Positions 40,401-53,216 are shown, counted from the stretch's first letter. The stretch: 64,000 bases of DNA from Plasmopara viticola (GCA_001695595.3 MBPM02000139.1:1-64000), one strand, 5' to 3'. A program made the numbers and translations. The notes: generated by a model from the sequence alone, not told the origin.

Positions 40401-41207
40401 TTACGCTTCTAACGCGTGTCTGCAAATCCAAGAAGCTTAATCGGATGTATCTGATGCCATAGAACGAATCAGCGCTTCAAACGGCGCAGTACGAGCTACG
40501 TTACGCTCAAAACACGTGTCTGCACGACCAGGAAGCTCTATCGGACGTATTAGATGCCGTAGGACGAATCAGCGCTTTAAACGGAGCAGTATGCGCTAAG
40601 TTACGCTTGAAACGCGTGTCTGCACATCCAAGAAGGTAAATCGGACGTATTTGATGCCGTAGGACGAATCATCGCCTTGCAAGGAGCAAAATGCGCTAAG
40701 TTACGATTAAAACGCGTGTCTGCACGACAAGGACGCTCAATTGGACGTAGCGGTTGCCGTTGCACGCATCAGCGCTTCAAACGGAGCAGTATGCGCTAAG
40801 TTACGCTTAACACGCGTGTTTGCCAATCGAGGAAGCTTTATTGGACGTATCTGATGCTGTAGGACAAATCAGCATTTGAACGGAGCAGTTTGAGCTACGT
40901 TACGCTTATAACGCGTGTCTGCAATTCCAAGAAGCTTAATCGGATGTATCTGATGCCGTATGGCAAATCAGCGCTTCAAACGGCGCAGTACGAGCTACGT
41001 TACGCTCAAAACACGTGTCTGCACGACCAGGAAGCTCTATCGGACGTATCAGATGCTGTAGGACGAATCAGCGCTTTAAACGGAGCAGTATGCGCTAAGT
41101 TACGCTTGAAACGCGTGTCTGCACATCCAAGAAGCTTAATCGGACGTATTTGATGCCGTAGGACGAATCATCGCCTTGAAAGTAGCAAAATGCGCTAAGT
41201 TACGATT
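37461..41207 (+). repeat. 999-bp higher-order repeat (10-mer), 3.75 copies
   Basis: Copies start at 37,461, 38,460, 39,459 and 40,458, the last ending near 41,207. Each unit is two variant a-e pentamers; one b monomer (CAGCATTTGAACGG) is 99 bp, so the unit is 999 rather than 1,000 bp. By eye the copies differ at only a few bases each: TTAACCGG against TTAAACGG in copy 1, GCAAATCC against GCAATTCC at the c monomer, and AAGGTAAATC in copy 4. One of its pentamers closely matches the block at 31,731-32,230, which suggests its source. Confidence 0.95.
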
Positions 41208-42819
41208 AAAACGCGTGTCTGCACGACAAGAACGCTTAATTGGACGTAGCGGTTGCCGTTGCACGAACCAGCGCTTCAAACGGAGCAGTATGCGCTAAGT
41301 TACGCTTGACACGCGTGTTTGCCAATCGAGGAAGCTTTATTGGACGTATCTGATGCCGTAGGACAAATCAGCATTTCAAACGGAGCGGTTCGAGCTACGT
41401 TACGCTTATAACGCGTGTCTGCAATTCCAAATAGCTCAATCGGATGTATCTGATGCCGTATGGCAAATCAGCGCTTCGAACGGCGCAGTACGAGCTACGT
41501 TACTCTCAAAACACGTGTCTGCACGACCAGGAAGCTCTATCGGACGTATCAGATGCCGTAGAACGAAACAGCACTTTAAATGGAGCAGTATGCGCTAAGT
41601 TACGCTTGAAACGCGTGTCTGCACATCCAAGAAACTTAATCGGACGTATCTGATGCCATAGGACGAATCAGCGCTTCAAACGGCGCAGTACGAGCTACGT
41701 TACGCTCAAAACACGTGTCTGCACGACCAGGAAGCTCTATCGGACGTATTAGATGCCGTAGGACGAATCAGCGCTTTAAACGGAGCAGTATGCGCTAAGT
41801 TACGCTTGAAACGCGTGTCTGCACATCCAAGAAGCTAAATCGGACGTATTTGATGCCGTAGGACGAATCATCGCCTTGCAAGGAGCAAAATGCGCTAAGT
41901 TACGATTAAAACGCGTGTCTGCACGACAAGGACGCTCAATTGGACGTAGCGGTTGCCGTTGCACGCATCAGCGCTTCAAACGGAGCAGTATGCGGTAAGT
42001 TACGCTTAACACGCGTGTTTGCCAATCGAGGAAGCTTTATTGGACGTATCTGATGCTGTAGGACAAATCAGCATTTGAACGGAGCAGTTTGAGCTACGTT
42101 ACGCTTATAACGCGTGTCTGCAATTCCAAGAAGCTTAATCGGATGTATCTGATGCCGTATGGCAAATCAGCGCTTCAAACGGCGCAGTACGAGCTACGTT
42201 ACTCTCAAACACGTGTCTGCACGACCAGGAAGCTCTATCGGACGTATCAGATGCCTTAAAACGAATCAGCGCTTTAAACGGAGCAGTATGCGCTAAGTTA
42301 CGCTTGAAACGCGTGTTTGCCAATCGAGGAAGCTTTATTGCACGTATCTCATGTCTTGGGACAAATCAGCATTTTAAACGGAGCAGTTTGAGCTACGTTA
42401 CGCTTATAACGCGTGTCTGCAATTCCAAGAAGCTTAATCGGATGTATCTAATGCCGTATGGCAAATCAGCGCTTCAAACGGCGCAGTACGAGCTACGTTA
42501 CTCTCAAACACGTGTCTGCACGACCAGGAAGCTCTATCGGACGTATCAGATGCCGTAAAACGAATCAGCGCTTTAAACGGAGCAGTATGCGCTAAGTTAC
42601 GCTGGAAACGTGTGTCTGCACATCCAAGAAGCTTAATCGGACGTACCTGATGCCATAGGACGAATCAGCGCCTTGGAAGGAGCTAAATGCACTAAGTTAC
42701 AATAAAAACGCGGGTCTGCACGACCAGGAAGCTCAATTGGGCGTAGCTGTTGCCGTAGCACGAAGCAGCGCTTGAAACGGGTCAGTATGCGCTAAGTTAT
42801 GCTTGAAACGCGTGTCTGC
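41208..42819 (+). repeat. Flanking zone I, distal part after the 999-bp block
   Basis: The a-e monomers continue but outside the 999-bp register. The sequence at about 41.2-41.65 kb closely matches 35.94-36.36 kb at an offset of 5,294 bp, as if the interrupted older array resumed here. Near 42.3 kb a b monomer directly follows a d monomer, indicating a deletion. The last a-like monomer starts at 42,720. Confidence 0.88.
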
Positions 42820-44600
42820 ACATCCAAGAAGCTTGATCGGATATACCTGATTCCGTAGGACGAAACAGCGCTTCAAACGGAGCGGTTTGAGCTAAGTTAC
42901 GCTTCAAACACGTGTCTGCACGATCAGGAAGCTCAATTGGACGTTTCTGATACCGAAGCACGATTCAGCGCTTCGAACGGACCAGTATGCGCTAAGTTTC
43001 GCTTGAAACGCGTGTCGGCACATCCAAGAAGCTAGATCGGACGTACCTGATGCCGTAGGACGATGCAGCGCTTCAAACGGAGCGGTTTGCGCTAAGTTAC
43101 TCTTCAAACACATGTCTGCACGATCAGAAAGCTCAATTGGACGTAGCTGATACCGTAACACGAATCAGCGCCTCGAACGGAGCGGTATGCGCTAAGTTAC
43201 GCTTCAAACACGTGTCTGCACGTCCAAAAAGCTTGATCGGACGTACCTAATGCCGTAGAACGAAGCAGCGCTTCAAACGGAGCAGTTTGCGCTAAGTTAC
43301 GCTTCAAACACGTGCCTGCACGATCAGGAAGCTCAATTGGACGTTTCCGATACCGTAGCACGGATCAGCGCTTCAAACGAAGCGGTATCCGCTAAGTCGC
43401 GCATATTACGCGTGTCTGCACATCCAGGAAGCTCAATTGGTCGTACCTGATGCCGTAGGACGAATCAGCGCCTGAAACGGAGCAGTCTTCGCTAAGTAAA
43501 GCTTGAAACGCGTGTCTGCATATCCGAGAAGCTTGATCGGACGTACCGGATGCCGAAGGACAAAGCAGCGCTTCAAACGGAGTAGTTTGCGCTATGTTAT
43601 GCTTCAAACACGTGTCTGCACGATCAGGAAGCTCAATTGGACGTTTCCGGTACCGTAGCACGAAGCAGCGCTTCAAACGAAGCGGTATCCGCAAATCTCG
43701 CTTGAAACGCGTGTCTGCACGTCCAGAAACCTTAATCGGACGTTCCTGATGCCATAACACGAAGCAGCGCTTCAAACGAAGCAGTATCCGCTAAGTTACG
43801 CTTGAAACGCGTGTCTGCACATCCAAGAAGCTTGATCGGACGTAGCAGATGCCGTAGGACAACGCAGCGCTTCAAACGGAGCACTTTGCGCTAAGTTACG
43901 CTTCAAACACGTGTCTGCACGATCAGGAAGCTCAATTGGACGTTTCCGATACCGTAGCACGGATCAGCGCTTCAAACGAAGCGGTATCCGCTAAGTCGCG
44001 CTTATTACGCGTGTCTGCACATCCAGGGAGCTCAATTGGTCGTACCTGATGCTGTAGGACGAATCAGCGCCTGAAACGGAGCAGTCTGCGCTAAGTAAAG
44101 CTTGAAACGCGTGTCTGCATATCCGAGAAGCTTGATCGGACGTACCGGATGCCGAAGGACAAAGCAGCGCTTCAAACGGAGTAGTTTGCGCTATGTTATG
44201 CTTCAAACACGTGTCTGCACGATCAGGAAGCTCAATTGGACGTTTCCAATACCGGAGCACGAAGCAGCGCTTTAAACGAAGCGGTATCCGCAAATCACGC
44301 TTGAAAAGCGTGTCTGCACGTCCAGAAACCTTAATCGGACGTTCCTGATGCCGTAGCACGAAGCAGTATCCGCAAAGTTGCGCTTGAAATGCGTGTCTGC
44401 ACATGCAGGAAGCACAAACGGACGTAGCTGATGCCGTAGGACAAAGCAGCGCTTCAAACGGAGCGTTTTGCGCTAGGTTTCGCTTCAAACGCGTGTCTGC
44501 ACATCCAAGAAGCTTGATCGGACGTACCTGATGCCTTTGGACGAAGCAGCGCTTGAAACGGAGCAGTTTGCGCTAAGTTTCGCTTCAAACACGTGTCTGC
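42820..44600 (+). repeat. Flanking zone II, 599-bp 6-mer repeat
   Basis: New classes appear, including ACGATCAGGAAGCTCAATTG followed by GACGTTTCCGATACC, ACATCCAAGAAGCTTGATCGG, TATCCGAGAAGC, and ACGTCCAGAAACC with CAGTATCCGC. The hexamer at 43,320-43,918 is repeated from 43,919 (offset 599 bp) with moderate divergence. The second copy carries a shortened monomer at 44,318-44,400. The bases 42,820-43,319 are lead-in monomers of the same classes. Confidence 0.88.
44318..44400 (+). repeat. Truncated 83-bp monomer in zone II
   Basis: Compared with the sister monomer near 43,719, a 17-bp segment from CGCTTC through GAAGCAG is missing, so GAAGCAG runs directly into TATCCGC. The deleted piece lies between two GAAGCAG copies, a classic slippage configuration. 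Confidence 0.88.
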
Positions 44601-47600
44601 ACGACCAGGAAGCTCAATTGGACGTTTCCGATACCGTAGCACGGATCAGCGCTTCAAACGAAGCGGTATCCGCTAAGTCACGCTTATTACGCGTGTCTGC
44701 ACATCCAGGAAGCTCAATTGGTCGTACCTGATGCCGTAGGACGAATCAGCGCCTTAAAAGGAGATTTATGCGCTAAATAAAACTTGAAACGCGTATCTGC
44801 ACATCCGAGAAGCTTGATCGGACGTACCGGATGCCGAAGCACAAATCAGCGCTTCGAACGGAGTAGTTGTCGCTATGTTATGCTTCAAACACGTGTTTGC
44901 ACGATCAGGAAGCTCAATTGGACGTTTCCGGTACCGTAGCACGAAGCAGCGCTTCAAACGAAGCGGTATCCGCATATCACGCTTGAAACGCGTGTTTGCA
45001 CGTCCAGAAACCTTAATCGGACGTTCCTGATGCCGTAGCACGAAGCAGCGCTTCAAACGAAGCAGTATCCGCTAAGTTGCGCTTGAAACGCGTGTCTGCA
45101 CATCCAGGAAGCTCAATTGGTCGTACCTGATGCCGTAGCACTAATCAACGCTTCGAACGGAGCAGTATGCGCTAAGCTACGCTTGGAACGCGTGTCTGCA
45201 CATCCAAAAAGCTTGATCGGACGTACCTGATGCCGTAGAACGAAGCAGCGCTTCAAACGGAGCCGTTTGCGCTAAGTTTCGCTTCAATCACGTGTCTGCA
45301 CGATCAGGAAGCTCAATTGGACGTTTCCGGTACCGTAGCACGAAGCAGCGCTTCAAACGAAGCGGTATCCGCTAAGTTACGCTTGATTTGGGTGTCTGAA
45401 CATACAAGAACCTTAATATGACGTTCCTGATGCCGTAGCACGAAACAGCGCTTCAAACGGAGCAGTATCCGCTAAGTTACGCTTGAAACACGTGTCTGCA
45501 CGACCAGGAAGCTTAATTGGACGTTTCCAATACCGGAGCACGAAGCAGCGCTTCAAACGAAGCGGTATCCGCAAATCACGCTTGAATAGCGTGTCTGCAC
45601 GTCCAGAAACCTTAATCGGACGTTCCTGATGCCGTAGCACGAAGCAGCGCTTCAAACGAAGCAGTATCCGCTAAGTTGCGCTCGAAACGCGTGTCTGCAC
45701 ATCCAGGAAGCTCAATTGGTCGTACCTGATGCCGTGCACTAATACACGCTTCGAACGGAGCAGTATGCGCTAAGTTACGCTTAAAACGCGTGTCTGCACA
45801 TCCAAAAAGTTTGATCGGACGTACCTGATGCCGTAGAACGAAGCAGCGCTTCAAACGGAGCAGTTTGCGCTAAGTTTCGCTTCAATCACGTGTCTGCACG
45901 ATCAGGAAGCTCAATTGGACGTTTTCGATACCGTAGCACGGATCAGCGCTTCAAACGAAGCGGCATCCGCTAAGTCACGCTTATTACGTGTGTCTGCACA
46001 TCCAGAAAGCTCAATTGGTCGTACCTGATACCGTAGGACGAATCAGCGCCTTAAAAGGAGATTTATGCGGTAAGTAAAACTTGAAACGCGTATCTGCGCA
46101 TCCGAGAAGCTTGATCGGACGTACTGGATGCCGAAGCACGAATCAGCACTTCAAACGGAGCAGTATCCGCTAAGTTATGCTTTGAACACGTGTCTGCACG
46201 ATCAGGAAGCTCAATTGGACGTTTCCGGTACCGTAGCACGAAGCAGCGCTTCAAACGAAGCGGTATCCGCAAATCACGCTTGAAACGCGTGTTTGCACGT
46301 CCAGAAACCTTAATCGGACGTTCCTGATGCCGTAGCACGAAGCAGCGCTTCAAACGAAGCAGTATCCGCTAAGTTGCGCTTGAAACGCGTGTCTGCACAT
46401 CCAGGAAGCTCAATTGGTCGTACCTGATGCCGTAGCACTAATCAACGCTTCGAACGGAGCAGTATGCGCTAAGCTACGCTTGGAACGCGTGTCTGCACAT
46501 CCAAAAAGCTTGATCGGACGTACCTGATGCCGTAGAACGAAGCAGCGCTTCAAACGGAGCCGTTTGCGCTAAGTTTCGCTTCAAACACATGTCTGCTCGA
46601 TCAGGAAGCTCAATTGGACGTTTCCGGTACCGTAGCACGAAGCAGCGCTTCAAACGAAGCGGTATCCGCTAAGTTACGCTTGATTTGCGTGTCTGAACAT
46701 ACAAGAACCTTAATATGACGTTCCTGATGCCGTAGCACGAAACAGCGCTTCAAACGGAGCAGTATCCGCTAAGTTACGCTTGAAACACGTGTCTGCACGA
46801 CCAGGAAGCTTAATTGGACGTTTCCAATACCGGAGCACGAAGCAGCGCTTCAAACGAAGCGGTATCCGCAAATCACGCTTGAATAGCGTGTCTGCACGTC
46901 CAGAAACCTTAATTGGACGTTCCTGATGCCGTAGCACGAAGCAGCGCTTCAAACGAAGCAGTATCCGCTAAGTTGCGCTTGAAACGCGTGTCTGCACATC
47001 CAGGAAGCTCAATTGGTCGTACCTGATGCCGTGCACTAATCAACGCTTCGAACGGAGCAGTATGCGCTAAGTTACGCTTAAAACGCGTGTCTGCACATCC
47101 AAAAAGTTTGATCGGACGTACCTGATGCCGTAGAACGAAGCAGCGCTTCAAACGGAGCAGTTTGCGCTAAGTTTCGCTTCAATCACGTGTCTGCACGATC
47201 AGGAAGCTCAATTGGACGTTTTCGATACCGTAGCACGGATCAGCGCTTCAAACGAAGCGGCATCCGCTAAGTCACGCTTATTACGCGTGTCTGCACATCC
47301 AGAAAGCTCAATTGGTCGTACCTGATGCCGTAGGACGAATCAGCGCCTGAAACGGAGATGTATGCGGTAAGTAAAACTTGAAACGCGTAACTGCGCATCC
47401 GAGAAGCTTGATCGGACGTACCGGATGCCGAAGCACGAATCAGCGCTTCAAACGGAGCAGTATCCGCAAAGTTATGCTTTGAACACGTGTCTGCACGATC
47501 AGGAAGCTCAATTGGACGTTTCCGGTACCGTAGCACGAAGCAGCGCTTCAAACGAAGCGGTATCCGCAAATCACGCTTGAAACGCGTGTTTGCACGTCCA

Positions 47601-47651
47601 GAAACCTTAATCGGACGTTCCTGATGCCGTAGCACGAAGCAGCGCTTCAAA
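44601..47651 (+). repeat. 1,297-bp higher-order repeat (13-mer), about 2.35 copies
   Basis: Units start at 44,601, 45,898 and 47,195, each spaced exactly 1,297 bp; the third is partial and diverges after about 47,651. I count 13 monomers per unit. Its first five monomer classes follow the same order as the 599-bp hexamer just upstream, so the 13-mer probably grew from that hexamer plus a 7-monomer block. Copies 1 and 2 are very similar, with scattered differences such as GAGATTTATGCGCTAAAT against GAGATTTATGCGGTAAGT. Confidence 0.93.
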
Positions 47652-48792
47652 CACAGCAGTATCCGGTAAGTTTCGCTTAAAACACGTGTCTGCACGACCA
47701 GAAAGCTCAATTGGACGTAGCTGATGCCGTAGCACGAAACAGCGCTTCAAACGGAGCAGTATCCGCTAAGTTACGCTTGAAACACGTGTCTGCACGACCA
47801 GGAAGCTTAATTGGACGTTTCCAATACCGGAGCACGAAGCAGCGCTTCAAACGAAGCGGTATCCGCAAATCACGCTTGAATAGCGTGTCTGCACGTCCAG
47901 AAACCTTAATCGGACGTTCCTAATGCCGTAGCACGAAACAGCGCTTCAAACGGAGCAGTATCCGCTAAGTTACGCTTGAAACACGTGTCTGCACGACCAG
48001 GAAGCTCTATCGAACGTACCAGATGCCGTAGGACGAATCAGCGCCTGAAACGGAGCAGTTTGCGCTAAGTAAAGCTTGAAACGCGTGTCTGCACATTCAA
48101 GAAGCTTGATCGGACGTACCTGATGCCGTGGGACAAAGCAGCGCTTCAAACGGAGCAGTTTGCGCTAAGTTACGCTTCAAACACGTGTCTGCTCGATCAG
48201 GAAGCTCAATTGGACGTTTCCGGTACCGTAGCACGAAGCAGCGCTTCAAACGAAGCGGTATCCGCTAAGTCAAGCTTGATTCGCGTGTCTGAACATCCAG
48301 AAACCTTTATCGGACGTTCCAAATGCCGTAGCACGAAGCAGGGCTTCAAACGAAGCAGTATCCGCTAATTTGCGCTTGAAACGCGTGTCTGCACATCCAG
48401 GAAGCTTAAACGGACGTATCTAATGCAGTAGGACGAAGCTGCGCTTCAAACGGAGCAGTTTGCGCTAAGTTACGCTTCAAACACGTGTCTGCACGATCAG
48501 GAGGCTCAATTGGACGTTCCTGATGCCGTAGCACGAAGCAGCCCCTCAAACGAAACAGTATCCGGTAAGTTACGCTTCAAACACGTGTCTGCACGATCAG
48601 GAAGCTCAATTGGACGTTTCTGATACCGAAGCACGAATCAGCGCTTCGAACGGAGCAGTATGCGCTAAGTTACGCTTGAAACGCGTGCCCGCTTATCCAA
48701 GAAGCTTGATCGGACGTACCGGATGCCGTAGGACGAAGCATCGCTTCAAAAGGAGCAGTTTGCGATAAGTTACGCTTCGTACGCGTGTCTGC
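47652..48792 (+). repeat. Zone II monomers without a clear higher-order register
   Basis: Zone II classes continue (TTTCCAATACCGG, CGTTCCTGATGCC, TTGATCGGACGTACC monomers) but I cannot assign a clean repeating order. Monomer similarity is lower than in the 1,297-bp block. No gene or non-satellite sequence is seen. Confidence 0.8.
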
Positions 48793-48885
48793 ACGATCGG
48801 GAAGCTCAATTGGTCGTGGCGGATGCCGTAGCACGAATTCAAACGGAGCGGTATGTGCTACGTTACGCATAAAACGCGTGACGGC
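48793..48885 (+). repeat. 93-bp monomer lacking the central CAGCGCT
   Basis: The monomer reads CACGAATTCAAACGGAGCGG; homologous monomers at 49,933 and 51,273 keep the intervening 7 bp (for example TTGGCGCTTC at 51,273). The loss removes exactly the central palindrome region. It marks the start of zone III. Confidence 0.85.
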
Positions 48886-51800
48886 ATGTCCCGGAAGCTC
48901 AAATGGACGTAGCTGATGCCGTAGCACGAATTAGCGCTTCAAACGGAGCAGTATCCGCTAAGTTACGCTTGAAAAGCACATCCAAGAAGCTTAATTGAAC
49001 GTACTTAATGTCGTAAAACGAATCAGCGCTTCAAATGGAGCAGTATGCGCCAAGTTACGCTAAAATACGTGTCTGCACGTCCAGGAAGCTGAATTGTACG
49101 CATCTGATGCCGTGATAACAGAGCAATATTCGCAAAGTTAAACTTCAAACGCGTATCTGATCACCCGGGAAGCTAGTTTTGACGTATCTGATGCCGTAGA
49201 CAGAATCAGCGCTTTAACGGATCAGTATTCACTCAGTTTTTTTGATTCGCGTGTCTGCCCGGAAGCTTTCTTAGATGTATTTGATAACGTAGGAAGAATT
49301 GGCGCTTCAAACGGAGCAGTGTTCGCTAAGTTGAGCTTTTAACTCGTGTTTGCACTCCCAAGAAAGCTTCACCGGACGTATCTGATGCCGTAGGATGAAC
49401 CAGCGTTTTTAACGGATCCGAACTCGCTAGGTTGCGCTTAAAATGCATGTATGCTTAATTCGATGTATCTGACGTCGTAGGACGAAATAGCGCTTCAGAC
49501 AGAGCGTTATTGGCTAAGTTAGACTCATATCGCATATCTGAACATCCGAGTACTTTTCTTAGATGTATCTGATACAGGAGGAAGTATCAGCGCTTCAAAC
49601 GGAGCAGTATTTGCTAAGGTACACTTATACGCGTGTCGGCACGTCCAGGAAGTTTTTTTAGACGGACCTTATGCAGTAGCATGAACCAGCGCTTTGAAGG
49701 GAACAGCTTTTGCTAAGGTTCGCTTATATGCGTGTCTGTACATCCGGAAAGCTTTAATAGACGTATTTATTGCCGTTGAAAGAATCAGCGCTTCAAACGG
49801 ATCTGTATTCGCTCAGTTTCTTCAATTGGAGGATTGCACGAAAGCTTTCTTAGATGTATCTGATGCCGTAGCCCGAATCTGCGCTTTAAACGAAGCAATA
49901 TGCGCTAAGTTACGCTTCAAACGCGTGTCTGCACGTCCAGGAAGCTCAATTGGTCGTGGCGGATGCGCACGAATTGGCGTATCAAACGTAGCGGTATGTG
50001 CTACGTTACGCTTAAAACGCGTGTCTGCACATCCCGGAAGCTCCAATGGACGTAGCTGATGCCACAGCACGAGTCAGCGCTTCAAACGAAGCAGTACGCA
50101 CAAAGTTACGCTTGAAAAGCACATCCAAGAAGCTTAATTGGACGTACCTAATGCCGTAAAACGAATCAGCGCTTCAAACGGAGCAGTATGCGCCAAGTTA
50201 CGCTTGAAACGCGTGTCTGCACGTCCAGAAAGCTCAATTGTACGTATCTGATGCCGTGATAACAGAGCAATATTCGCAAAGTTAAACTTCAAACGCGTAT
50301 CTGATCACCCGGGAAGCTAGTTTTGACGTATCTGATGCCGTAGACAGAATCAGCGCTTTAACGGATCAGTATTCACTCAGTTTTTTTGATTCGCGTGTCT
50401 GCCCGGAAGCTTTCTTAGATGTATTTGATAACGTAGGAAGAATTGGCGCTTCAAACGGAGCAGTGTTCGCTAAGTTGGGCTTTTAACTCGTGTTTGCACT
50501 CCCAAGAAAGCTTCACCGGACGTATCTGATGCCGTAGGATGAACCAGCGATTTTAACGGATCTGAACTCGCTAGGTTGCGCTTAGAATGCATGTCTGCTT
50601 AATTGGACGTATCTGACGTCGTAGGACGAACTAGCGCTTCGAACAGAGCGTTATTCGCTAAGTTAAACTTCAATCGCATATCTGAACATCCGAGTAGCTT
50701 TTTTAGATGTTTCTGATACCGGAGGAAGAATCAGCGCTTCACGGAGCAGTATTTGCTAAGGTACACTTATACGCGTGTCGGCACGTCCAGAAAGCTTGTT
50801 AAGACGGACCTTATGCAGTAGCATCAACCAGCGCTATGAAAGGAACAGCTTTCGCTAAGGCTCGCTTATATGCGTGTCTGCACATCCGGGAAGCTTTAAT
50901 GGACGTATTTATTGCCGTTGGAAGAATCAGCGCTTCAAACGGATCAGTATTTGCTCAGTTTCTCTAACTGGAGGATTGCACGAAAGCATTCTTAGATGTA
51001 TCGATACCGTAGCCCGAATCCGCGCTTTAAATGAAGCCTTATGCGCTAAGTTACGCTTCAAACGCGTGTCTTCACGACCCGGAAGCTCAATTAAACGTAT
51101 CTGATGCCATATCACGAATCAGCGCTTCAAACGGCGCAGTATGCACTAACCTACATTTGAAACGCGTGTCTGCACGTCCAGCAAGCTCAATTGGACGTAT
51201 CAGATGCCGTAGCACGAATCAGCGCTTCAAAAGGAGCAGTATGCGCTAAGTTACGCTTGGAACGCTTGTCTGCACGTCCAGGAAGCTCATTTGGTCGTGG
51301 CGGATGCGCACGAATTGGCGCTTCAAACGGAGCGGTATGTGCTACGTTACGCTTAAAACGCGTGTCTGCACATCCCGGAAGCTCAAATGGACGTTGCTGA
51401 TGCCGTAGCACGAGTCAGCGCTTCAAACGGAGCAGTACGCGCAAATTCACGCTTGAAAAGCACATCCAAGAAGCTTAATTGGACGTACCTAATGCCGTAA
51501 AACGAAACAGCGCTTCAAATGGAGCGGTATGCGCCAAGTTACGCTTAAAACGCGTGTCTGCACGTCCAGAAAGCTCAATTGTACGTATCTGATGCCGTGA
51601 TAACAGAGCAATATTCGCAAAGTTAGACTTCAAACGCGTATCTGATCACCCGGGAAGCTAGTTTTGACGTATCTGATGCCGTAGACAGAATCAGCGCTTT
51701 AACGGATCAGTATTTTTGATTCGCGTGTCTGCCCGGAAGCTTTCTTAGATGTATTTGATAACGTAGGAAGAATTGGCGCTTCAAACGGAGCAGTGTTCGC

Positions 51801-52053
51801 TAAGTTGAGTTTTTAACTCGTGTTTGCACTCCCAAGAAAGCTTAACCGGACGTTTCTGATGCCGTAGGATGAACCAGCGTTTCTAACGGATCCGAACTCG
51901 CTAAGTTGCGCTTAAAATGCATGTCTGCTTAATTCGACGTATCTGACGTCGTGGGCCGGACTAGCGCTTCGAACAGAGCAATATTCGCTAAGTTAAACTT
52001 ATATCGCATATCTGAACATTCGAGTAGCTTTTTTAGATGTATCTGATCAGTTG
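48793..52053 (+). repeat. Flanking zone III, ~1,143-bp higher-order repeat with a 1,341-bp variant
   Basis: Landmarks repeat in order: a GTCGTGGCGGATG monomer (48,793; 49,933; 51,273), a CCCGGAAGCTC monomer (48,886; 50,029; 51,370), a shortened monomer joined as GCTTGAAAAGCACATCC, and a CGTGATAACAGAGCAATATT monomer (49,111; 50,255; 51,596). The second interval is about 198 bp longer because two extra monomers (near 51.07-51.27 kb) are present. The monomers are clearly more diverged from the core than zones I and II. Confidence 0.88.
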
Positions 52054-52810
52054 AAGAATCAGCGCTTGAAATGGAGCAGCATTAGCGAAGGTACACTTAT
52101 ACGTGTCGGCACATCCACGAAGCATGGTTGGACGAATGTGATGCCGTAGAAAGAAACAACGCTTCAAACGGGTCAGTATTAGCTAAGTTGCACTTATATG
52201 CGTGTAGCACGTCCAGGAAAGCTCGTTTAGACGTGTCTGATGCAGTAGGATGAACCAGCGCTATAAACTGAACAGCATTTGTTAAGGTTTGCTTATACGC
52301 GTGTCTGCACATCCGGAAGGATTAAATGAGCGTATCTAATGCCGTTTGAAGAATCAGCGCTTAAAACGAATTAGTAACAGCTCAGTTACTTTTAATTGCG
52401 TTTCGTCACGAAAGCTTTCTTAGACGTATCTGATGCCGTAAGAAGAATCAGCGCTTGAAACGGAGCAGCATTAGCGAAGGTACACTTATACGCGTGTCGG
52501 CACGTCCAGGAAGCATGGTTGGACGAATGTGATGCCGTAGAAAGACTCAACGCTTCAAACGGATCAGTATTAGCTAAGTTATACTTATATGCGTGTCTAC
52601 ACGTCCAGGAAAGCTCGTTTAGACGTGTCTGATGCAGTAGGATGAACCAGCGCTTTAAACTGAACAGCATTTGTTAAGGTTTGCTTATACGCGTGTCTGC
52701 ACATCCGGAAGGATTAAATGAGCGTATCTAATGCCGTTTGAAGAATCAGCGCTTAAAACGGATTAGTAACAGCTCAGTTACTTTTAATTGCGTTTCGTCA
52801 CGAAAGCTTT
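52054..52810 (+). repeat. 389-bp tetramer, two tandem copies
   Basis: The sequence around AGCATTAGCGAAGG at 52,078 recurs at 52,467 (offset 389 bp). In both copies it is followed by GCATGGTTGGACGAATGTG, CTCGTTTAGACGTGTCTG, GGATTAAATGAGCGTATC and CAGTTACTTTTAATTGCG. Similar monomers reappear near 61.45-61.74 and 63.37-63.66 kb. Confidence 0.88.
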
Positions 52811-53216
52811 CTTAGATGTATTTGATGCCGTCGAAGGAATTGGCGCTATAAAACGGAGCAGTGTTCGCTATATGAGCTTTTAACTCGCGTTTGCACTCCC
52901 AAGGAAGCTTAACCGGACGTATCTGTTGCTGTAGGATGAACCAGCGTTTTAAACGGATCTGAATTCGTTAGGTTGCGCTTAGAATGCATGTCTGATTAAT
53001 TCGACGTATCTGACGTCGTAGGACGAACTAGCGCTTCGAACAGAGCGTTATTCGCTAAGTAAAACTTCAATCGCATATCTTAACATCCGAGTAGCTTTTT
53101 TAGATGTTTCTGATACCGGAGGAAGAATCAGCGCTTATCGGAGCAGTATTTGCTAATCACACTCATACGCGTGTCGGCACGTCCAGGAAGCTTGTTTAGA
53201 CGGACCTTATGCAGTA
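52800..53216 (+). repeat. Segment identical to 61,730-62,146
   Basis: About 417 bp match without a visible difference at an offset of 8,930 bp, including the unusual TTATCGGAGCAG and AAGTAAAACTTC variants. The first mismatch is at 53,217 (GCAGTAACAT against GCAGTAGCAT). The surrounding sequence is similar but no longer identical. Confidence 0.88.

Noticed and set aside
37893..41153. Four identical 87-codon frames spaced 999 bp apart on the + strand
   Set aside because: 999 is divisible by 3 and the DNA copies are nearly identical, so the peptide repeats automatically. There is no coding signature.
43991..44488. 165-codon open frame on the minus strand, the longest in the window
   Set aside because: It is five satellite monomers translated in rotating frames. 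Because the monomer is about 100 bp, the frame shifts each unit and the peptide shows the same DNA read in all three frames. Related frames of 80-147 codons at 43.4-47.7 kb are the same effect with few stops in zone II monomers.
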